Assembly (NCBI GenBank): GCA_003665825.1
Contig: QPFY01000011.1
Span: 1,231,232-1,295,231, forward strand
Direction of reading: 5' to 3'
DNA: 64,000 bases
Source: Microbotryum silenes-acaulis
Lineage: Eukaryota; Basidiomycota; Microbotryomycetes; Microbotryales; Microbotryaceae
Under the pieces are notes generated by a model. The model made no database searches, was not told the origin of the DNA, and saw only the letters and a program-made list of their open reading frames with translations. Positions 56,496-64,000 of the stretch are shown here, one piece after another. Every line of letters begins with the position of its first letter. Within the stretch, counting starts at the first letter, position 1. The position numbers and the translations under genes were made by a program.

Positions 56496-57369
56496 GCGGC
56501 GAGAGGGTAGGATTCGATGGTGATGCATTCCATGGGGAGCCAAGGTAGCGGTACGTCGAGTAGGAGTCGTCGAGGCAGTCGATGCGACGGTGACGGGTCG
56601 TACGTCCTTGGCGAGACTAGCATCGATTCGGGGTGAAAGGGTCGAAGAACATGGGGTCATAGGGCGAATGCCGGCGCCTACTCCTGAGCCCGATGCGAAT
56701 GGAAAAGGACTCCGCTGGGGAGTGGTCATGGCTCCAGCACGGGGAGTCGAGTCGACGTTCATCGCTGAGCTGTCAAGAGGTGTGGATGGGTTGCCGAGTG
56801 GAACAGCACTTTGAGCTCGAGGGTGGTGGGGTCGAGCTCACAGTCACCGATCGGCAACGGCTGGTACTTGGATGGCGCTGATTCGTGAGTACTGGGTGCA
56901 CTACGCCCGAGGTCTACCCATCTTTCATCATCGGACGACATCATCATAATGGGGAAGCCCGGCGAGGAGAGGAGAGGAGGTGGCTCGTTGGTACCGAATG
57001 CAACACTGACTCCTTTCGCAGCCTTGTGCCACAGCCCCTCGTCGACAAGTGAGGCGATGCCAGACGACTGTGAAAGAATGTGCGATAGTGTTCGATCCAG
57101 TCGGTGCAGCGAGGTCGTGGGTGATGTCTCGCAGCTTGCCAGGTGGAGGTTTATCCTCGTGCGACGCGCCTCAATGTGCTGCCCGAGCTACATGTCAGGT
57201 GGTTGAGTCGTGCAGTGGATGATGCAGGGGAGGGGGGTCTTGCCGGGCGCTTGGTTGACAGTTTGGCCGAACTACCGGCTTGCTTAACGAGATGAAACGA
57301 GGTGATAACCATGTTTGCTCGAGTGACTCCGAGAAGTTGAGGCAAGGTGAGGGTCCGTGTAGGTGATCC
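56496..57369 (-). other. Accessory spacer with two weak open frames
   Basis: Minus-strand frames 56947-56759 (starts MMMSSDDERWVDLGRS) and 56762-56469 (starts MNVDSTPRAGAMTTPQR) overlap by ATGA and have protein-like composition, but no family was recognised and no splice support was found. Treated as unassigned. Confidence 0.25.
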
Positions 57370-58134
57370 TGAACAGCCTGAACTAGTCCCTACTAGTCCC
57401 CAGGCGTCAGACGTTAGACTCGGCAGAGAGGGAAGCAAAATTCGGCAGGCCCAACAGCATGCAGGTCACTTTGGCTTTTCAGCACCCGCATGGTGACAAC
57501 TATCAAATTCAAGGAAATATGTTGCAATTTTACAATCAAGCCTCAAGATCTCAGGATTTCAGATATGCATTGGGATACCGCACAGCCCGTCCGACGCACG
57601 AGTCGAATGTGAATTTGTCGACGACAGTAGAGTTGCCAAGAAGATTTTTCGGGTCGCGGCGGAAAGCTGGGTCAAGTGTTCTGTTGAGACTGACGATCCA
57701 GATATTTCTATTAGCAACTCAGATAATCAGAATTTGCTTATTAGACGATTGGACTCACCTCAACTGCCTCACATGTGTCTGAACCTCGGCTGCGTACTCG
57801 TGCCCGGGAAGAGAGGAAAGTCTTCGACGCCCTACCGCCGCTCACCTCGACTGTCTTGAACCGCTATTCTGTACCGTTCAACACTCGACATCGAAATCGT
57901 ATCCCTCCCTCAGACCCTCGATGTGACCGCTGTGCACCGTCTACGGTGACCCACTGCAGTCCATCTGGATTCTTACCTACTCAGTATCAACTCGCTCGGC
58001 AGGCTTCAACTCGAAGAAGTGTCTTGTTGCCCACCTGATAAGGAATCAGGCAAACCGAGAAATGCAGCCCTTCTGACACGAGTTTTGAACGTCGCAATGA
58101 GGATTAAATTCGGAAAGCGGACTGGGTGGCGCCT
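57370..58134. repeat. Duplicated segment, copy 2 (contiguous)
   Basis: Uninterrupted counterpart of 54240-55650. A plus-strand frame from 57459 (QVTLAFQHPHGDNYQIQGN, then LQFYNQASRSQDFRYALGYR) reads like coding sequence and may be the remains of a gene of unknown type; in copy 1 the equivalent frame is broken. Confidence 0.7.
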
Positions 58135-58868
58135 GAGGATGCCGACATAGCCCCGACGAAAATCCGGAAGGCCGGTGGCAAAAGCAGTCGCATGCACCGG
58201 TGACGAGTCCTATAATCATTCGTACGCCAGCGCAGAGCAAAGTTTGAATGGAATTCACGTGCTGAGCAGCAATCGGACATTCCTCCTCATTCTTGCCAAG
58301 TGCGGGACTGCATCTGATTTAAAAAGATCAGCATCATTGAGATCGTGACCCCAATGCGTGGTCACCCCGAAGTAGTCATAGGCACGTACCATGAGTTATT
58401 TGGAAGCGAAGAAAGCCTGAATACCACAGATGTCCAGCACCGCGGTATAACGCCAGCCGAGAAACCGATGTCGTTCCTCCCTTTGACCCCCCGACACAGA
58501 GTCGGCAGTTGGCGACCCATGAGAAACTCGCAGCGCAACTTAAGATCAATCGAACCTGACGCTCGCCGAGGTCGGTCTTTGACAACTCCTCGGATCGTGA
58601 GCGGAGTCGAAGCAGCTCAAGCAGACGTGTCGACGTGGCTGCATCGTGATCGCGTGACCTGCTGGCACCGTCCCCGGAATCTCCGGGCCGTCGATTGAAC
58701 GCCGTCGAACGTCGGCGCAATTTGTGGCTCCTGGCCGCCGATGAATGCGCGGAGGAAGCGGCCGACACCTGCTACTAAGTTGGCTCGCTGACTTATTCTG
58801 AAGCGTCTCCTCTCGAGTTTCTGAGCCGCCTCTCCATGAGCAGTGACGTCAAGCCACGCGACTCGTCT
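58135..58868. other. Spacer upstream of the LINE 3' end
   Basis: About 730 bp with overlapping chance-like frames on both strands (for example 58376-58768 minus). Nothing recognised. Confidence 0.3.
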
Positions 58869-61440
58869 CTCTTTTTTATTTATTTGATAGATTTCAGTAA
58901 CAGTATAATTGTATTGATACCTAGAAACCTTCGGAAAAGTCGGAGGGAATGCTTTTACGCACACTGGCAGAAGCCAGTAGTGTAGGACTCATTGACCCTT
59001 CATCAGGATCAACCATACCCACTAAAACCCCCTTGGGTGGCTTACAGAGACACAAGGCGACCCTTGGACTCCTGGATAGACGCTCGAAGCTCCTCGAATT
59101 CCGTTTCGGTGATCGGTTCCAAAGGATCCGACGAGAATCGGCGGCGACGACAGAGCATCCAAATCGAGTGGAAGAAGAGGACTCGTAGTTCGACAAGTCG
59201 ACGTTCCGAGCGAGACACGGCTGGACACACGAAGTCCACGAAGACGGGGTGTGGAGTCGGGGACAGAGCAGACCAGAGACGATGGGCAAAAGGGCAGCCC
59301 ACCGCGAGGTGGACGAGGCACTCGGGCGCTTCCGAGAGGCACATTACACAGGAGGAGGATCGATTGTTGGAGTGGGGCTGGTCAAGGATGCGAGTTGGCG
59401 ACCTGGATGGAGGGATCCCAAAGAGAGGAGGTGCGCGGTATCTTCGGCGTCCGAGTGAACCCTGCGAAGCTTGCGTAAGGCCTTCCACCATGCGTTCCAT
59501 CGTTGCTCCGGCAGAGTGAAGACCTCCTGGTGTCGCTTGGGGAGGATGGGAGGGTAGAGGAAGGCGTAGTGGCGTTTGGACGCGTTGACGAACGAGGACG
59601 GCGTCATCACCTCGCCATCGGGACCTCGAAACAGCGTCGGGTTCACCGAGAGTTGAATTCCATGGCCTGCTGGGAAAAAGAGCACGTGCGTTGCCCATCG
59701 CTCGAGGTTGTGGCTCTTGGACAGTTCGGGGGATTGAGCGTTGTCACCGACGCCCAGGCTTCGAAATAGCGGACCCAACGAGGAGGAAGGAGATTCCTCG
59801 TCTTTCTCACCGCATGGCCCCACTTTGGAGGAGGATGACAGAAGTATGCCCACCAGATCCAGATCCAAGGACGACGATGCTGGTTGGGGGCCGGTCTGGA
59901 CAAGGTGAAAGGGTTAGGCTGGTTCGCTCTGCCTGCAGGCGAATGCGTATGTCGAAGAGGTGGCGTGTGAAGCATCCGTCCGGGTCACGGAGCTGGAAGA
60001 CCCACTTGGCGTGATCGATTGCTAGGTGCCGATTCAGATCGATCAGACCAAAGCCGCCGTGGTCGAGAGGGGTATAGAGGCGCAAACGAGAGACCTGCGG
60101 ATTTCGCTGAGTCCCATCCGAGCCACGACCGTGAATGGCGAGCATGGCCGCATCCTCGATTTCCTTGACGACGCTCGTGGGAGCCGGGATGAACCGATTG
60201 TAGTAGAGTATCTTCGTATAACAGTAGATGTTGATGATTGAGCATTTGGCTGCATATGGGAGATCGTACATCGGGATAGAGCGTATATGAGCGATAGTCG
60301 CGGCCTTGACCCCGTCCCATCCCGCATCCTCGGCAATGTCCACCCCGACCTGAATACCAAGGTAGCGAAACTGCGAGTCGCGGAGACGCCAGGTCCCAAG
60401 ACCTGGAGCGATCGGCCGATCCCTAAACGATCCGAGGGATAGAGGAAGGACTTGGTGTTGCTGAGCTTGCTAGCACTTGCCCGTTCGTATAGCTCGATGG
60501 CCCGATTGAGATGGTCGAGGTCCGAGAGGTTATGGAGCGCGCAGCAAGCGTCGTCGGCAAAGAGCAGTTCTCGAATCGTTTGGAGGCCCGGGCTCGCGAT
60601 GCCCTTGACCCTCAATCGAATCTGACAGGCAAAAACCCTCGATCGCCAGAACGAAGAGAGACGGAGCCAGAGGATCGCCTTGCCGAACACCCGACAGGAC
60701 GTCGAAAGCGGCCGAGAGCCAACCGTTAAGGAAGATCGAGGCAGATTGGTTGGTGTAGGTCGCTCGGTACCATTGGCGGGCTTTGGGGCCGAGGCCAACG
60801 GCGCAGAGGACTGCATCAAGGTACGCGTGGGAAAGACGATCGTAAGCCTTTTCAAAGTCCATCACCGCTAGCATGCCGGACACGGGTGTTGAGCCCGGAA
60901 GTCCAGGGTCCATGAGACACTGGACCTTAGCGATGTTCGTGCTGATCCAACGGTTCGGAACAAAGCCACGTTGGGTTGGGCCGATCAGGGACTCGAGCAA
61001 GGGAGCGAGGCGCTGGTTGTGGGCTTGGGAGATGATGCGCTCGTCCGCATTGATGAGCGATATGGGGCGTTTGTTCGAGAGCTGATCCCTCTTGCCGCGT
61101 TTGTGGATGAGATGGATGTGGGCGGTGTTGCGGGGAAGAGGTCCAGGCTGACGGGCCTCGGTGGGGATCGTTGTGAGTCCGCGGGGAGAGGCGAGTCGAA
61201 GCGGGGCCGTCGATGATCACCTTCAGGGCCGCGTCATCGATGGGGCGTCCTCATAGACCCGCTCGAAGTAGTCGCTGGCCGCTCCAAGCATCGAATCAGG
61301 GTCGGAATGAACAACATCGTTGACCGTGAGCGAAGGGATGAGGTCGGATGCTCGCACTTTGCGCAGGCGGATGAAGAGGAAGAGGGACCCGCCAGAGATG
61401 GGCTCTCGTTTTGTGGTTGTAGATTGGCTACTATTAGTAG
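58869..61440 (-). mobile_element. Non-LTR retrotransposon (LINE), 5'-truncated and frameshifted
   Basis: Minus-strand reverse transcriptase remains. They include KRGKRDQLSNKRPISLINAD (about 61100-61040), RGFVPNRWI, AVMDFEKAYDRLSHAYLD, SGVRQGDPLAPSLFVLAIEG, the catalytic FADD box (LLFADDACC, about 60560), and a C-terminal zinc-finger-like CVMCLSEAPECLVHL..CPFAHRLW (about 59360-59290). The 3' end is A-rich (AAATAAATAAAAAAGAG on the minus strand, near 58870-58890). No endonuclease domain is present, so the 5' end is missing (breaks off near 61440). The reading frame changes several times (for example near 60630 and 60400), so it is dead. Domain content fits a fungal LINE; the clade was not determined. 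Confidence 0.85.
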
Positions 61441-64000
61441 AAGTTAGTAGATTACCATGCAGGTGCAGAAACTAAGCAAGCCAGTTCCGTCAAGGCAACG
61501 AGATATGACAGATAATCTGTAAACCCTGCCGAGCTTTGCTTGCACTCTGTCGAGTCCGTTTTTCGAGCGGATATTGTTAAAAGTCTCTTGCGGAAGTATT
61601 AAGGCAAGGTCGGGTGAGCTAGCTCCTGGATGAGAGGATGCCGGTGATGACATGAATTCTATCCTGTTGAGACCATCTTGGCCCTTTTCACTCCCCGGGA
61701 GTGCGAGGTGAATATGAGAGTGGCGAGGTTCCAATCGATCACGCACAGCGAGCCGTCATCGCGCAGCAACACATTACGAAGCTCCCGATCCGAGTGTCGA
61801 TTCCGTACTCTTCAAAAAGACGGTAAACATCGCTGTGTAGAGCCGGATATTCCATGAATTAGCCGCCTATACCAGTTTAGGTGGACAATGCGCTCCAAGG
61901 ATTGTGTAACTCACGCGACCCTCTGTCGGAGTTCCTCGTTCGATCTCTCGGACCGGGGGATCGGCCGCCCTCCGTAATCCATAATCAACGCGATCGTATG
62001 ACCACGAAACCGATCGGAAGGTCCCGTAGTAGGAGGGTAGGAACGCGCGAGCCTTTTCCGGAAGGAGGGGAAGACGTGGTCGTTGAAGAGTGATTCGCGA
62101 ATGCCAGCCTCCAGCTGGTCGGCTTCGAACAGCTTGATCACCACGGGTCGGTTGGTCGGGATCGAGCTCGATCTTGAGTCGGTCGAGTCCTCATTGCGAA
62201 GATCCTACAGGTGAACTTCCCACTTCAAAGCGTTCGAGTTGCCATCCTTGGAATCCACGTCTCTGATTGCGGCAGTGCTGGCCACTAATCTGCCAGCGGT
62301 TACGGAGCCGAACCCCGCCTTTCCCCAGGAGTTGCGCCGCAGCGAGCACCGGTAGAGTGTTGAGTTTGACCTCGTTCAAATCGGACAAAGACGACGGAGC
62401 TCTTTCTTCGCCCATAAAGCTCGCCCAGGGGCGAGAAAGTAATACACTAACGCGGGGGAAGTGACAAGGTCATGACTGGTTGTGTCGAGGAGCCTTCAAG
62501 GATTTGCCCGGCTTGCTGACGACCTCGAAGATGACGGCTTCGATACGTGTGCTCCGGTTCACCCAATTCCCTCGGTCAAATTTGTAGAGAGCTATTTGTG
62601 GCTAAACGTCAGAAAGAAAGCCTTGTCAGCTACACGCAGTGGATGTCGGGAAGACGCCGAACGACTTCCATCCTTATCCGATGGTGATCGAGATGACTTA
62701 CCGGCCACTGTTCAGCGTCGCTTATACCAGCGAGTTGCTAGTGTCCATACGTCATGGGCGATGGATGGTTCCGGAGTTCCTTGTTCTCGGGTCCACCTGG
62801 CTGTTCCCCGTCACCTTCCTCTGAGGCGTTCAAGTTTGGTCTGCCCCTCACACCCGATCTCCGCCAGAATCGTCCAGATGCTTCCCCTTACCAAACAAGA
62901 GTTGGAAATCTCGTCGGCAGAGGTGGACCTTGACGAGATAGTCTAGTATGATCGCGAGGAACAAAAGCGGAATGGATTTTGCCGGAAATCGAATGCATAT
63001 CGATCCCGATCCTCGAAGTCATTACCGGTTTTGAAGATGGAGGTGTAGGCGAGTCCAGCTTCTTGATCGTTTTTCGGGTTAATGACTGTCAGGAAACCAA
63101 AATACGACTTAGGATGAGCAACTCATCGTCATGACCAATCCGATTTACCCGACTCGGCCAGAATGGCGAAATGAGTGCTCATCATGATGCCGAAGCGCAC
63201 CCGGTACCTCGACTTTACCCGTCTTTGGTCACGTTGAATTGCAGACTGCATCCTCCAGGCAAGCTGGAGGCCCAAGGAAAGGTACAGTTGGCAATATAGT
63301 GACCGTTGAGTGAAGCACGAGGAATGCAAGATGCTCACCTTGTTCAGCATCGCCTGTGTGCCGTGGCTCCTGCCGCATGGATCGAGCGGGATCGGCTCAC
63401 CCTCGTTGAGGAAGAACTTGCACTCGTCCTCGCGCGCAAACAGGTTCGGCTGACATCCAAAGGTCAGGAAGCTCGAGTCTTCCTCAAACGATATGGTCGT
63501 GTTGGACGCCACTTCCGTTTTCGTGTGCCTCAGAGCAAAGGTGATCCCGAGAGGGAGTTGGGTTCGAATGGGGTCTTCGGGACGATAGTGGAGGAGGTAA
63601 AGCGCCCGACTTCTTGCCGTCCTCTTCGATCTTGTCGTGATATTTCTTCAGCGCGATCGTGACGAGGGGCTCGAGTATTCGGATACGCAGGTCGTGCATA
63701 CTGACGGTGCACTCGGGTGAGTTCGTACAGAAGAGTCGTGTTTCCCCCATGTGCATCAGCAGCTGGCGCGTCTCGTTGTATACGGGTTCCACCAAGTCAT
63801 GCGCGCCCAGAAAGTCAAGTAGCGCGCCTTCTAGTCGTTGTTGGAGTGAGGTATCCATATTGCTGAGACTGGGAGCTGTGACGAGGGAGGAAGGGGGGCT
63901 CCTTGGAAAGGGCATGCCGATCGCACGGTAGCTGAACTCATCCACCTTGCCGCAGGGGTGAAGGTCAGAGCTTGAACCATCAGGTAGTAACGTGTACGGG
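61441..64000 (-). pseudogene. Protein-kinase-like gene, copy C, multiply broken (continues past window)
   Basis: Paralogue of copy A in the same orientation and exon layout. From right to left: N-terminal domain (SSSDLHPCGKVDEFSYRAIG, LLDFLGAHDLVEPVY, RLFCTNSPECTVSMHDL), a tract nearly identical to copy A (63160-63510), the linker (splice site ahead of PQIALYKFDRGNWVNRS), PVVIKLFEADQLEAGIRESL, LIMDYGGRPIPRSE, and the end with SLCVIDWNLAT. Frameshifts are visible near 63,610, in the 63,190-63,240 tract (one-base differences from copy A) and at the catalytic loop near 61,795, where one base is missing. The start codon lies beyond the right edge. The LINE ends directly beside its 3' end. Confidence 0.7.

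Noticed and set aside
58376..58768. Open minus-strand frame of 130 codons
   Set aside because: Arg/Ser-rich with no motif and opposed by an equally long plus-strand frame; looks like chance.

Overview
The window is nuclear DNA of a filamentous or yeast-like fungus, almost certainly a basidiomycete. Genes are dense, carry many short introns (mostly 65-130 bp, GT..AG, often with CTAAC/CTGAC branch sites), are GC-rich in coding sequence, and encode fungal proteins (Met30-type F-box/WD40, Hap3, Smi1/Knr4, Kap123-like importin, pepsin-like protease). A Pucciniomycotina/Microbotryomycetes origin is a guess from intron style and gene content; nothing here proves it. Exon coordinates were derived by hand from splice sites, reading-frame phase and protein-family continuity.

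Region 1 (1-34,980) is an ordinary gene-rich block. In order: 3' part of calcineurin A (+); an unrecognised 1103-aa coiled-coil/zinc-finger protein (-); ribose-5-phosphate isomerase (+); Gcn5 histone acetyltransferase (-), divergent from a PRKRIP1/DUF1168 spliceosome-associated protein (+); a GPI-type aspartic protease (-); exosome subunit Rrp40 (-); a large disordered protein (+); CCAAT-binding subunit Hap3 (-); a Met30/SconB F-box WD40 protein (+); an importin-beta family protein with a short N terminus (+); Smi1/Knr4 (-). Together they cover Ca2+ signalling, pentose phosphate flux, chromatin, splicing, RNA decay, sulfur/SCF control, nuclear import and cell-wall regulation. No operon-like pathway logic is visible.

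Region 2 (about 35,000-49,500) is mixed. A predicted three-exon gene runs into a 254+254 bp near-perfect inverted repeat with a 33-bp loop (37,736-38,276), followed by a third partial copy. A complete-length Ty1/copia retrotransposon (39,469-44,601, 287-bp LTRs with 2 differences) follows. It is dead: a solo LTR with a 5-bp target duplication sits in its reverse transcriptase, the YVDD box reads YVDG, a tRNA-like segment is inserted, and there is a stop near the end of RNase H. UMP/CMP kinase (URA6) and a small unrecognised gene are the ordinary genes here.

Region 3 (49,500-64,000) is accessory DNA. It holds at least four copies or fragments of one lineage-specific protein-kinase-like gene family (49.8-52.2 kb minus, 53.3-54.15 kb plus, 55.8-56.5 kb plus, 61.7-64 kb minus). 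Two further inverted repeats are built from pieces of this family. There is also a duplicated segment of unknown content and a 5'-truncated, frameshifted LINE. A near-identical tract of about 350 bp shared by two otherwise diverged copies suggests gene conversion.

The most unusual signals are the inverted duplications of coding sequence, in which both strands encode the same peptide. They could produce long hairpin RNAs or mark a palindromic amplification process. This is inference from sequence only.
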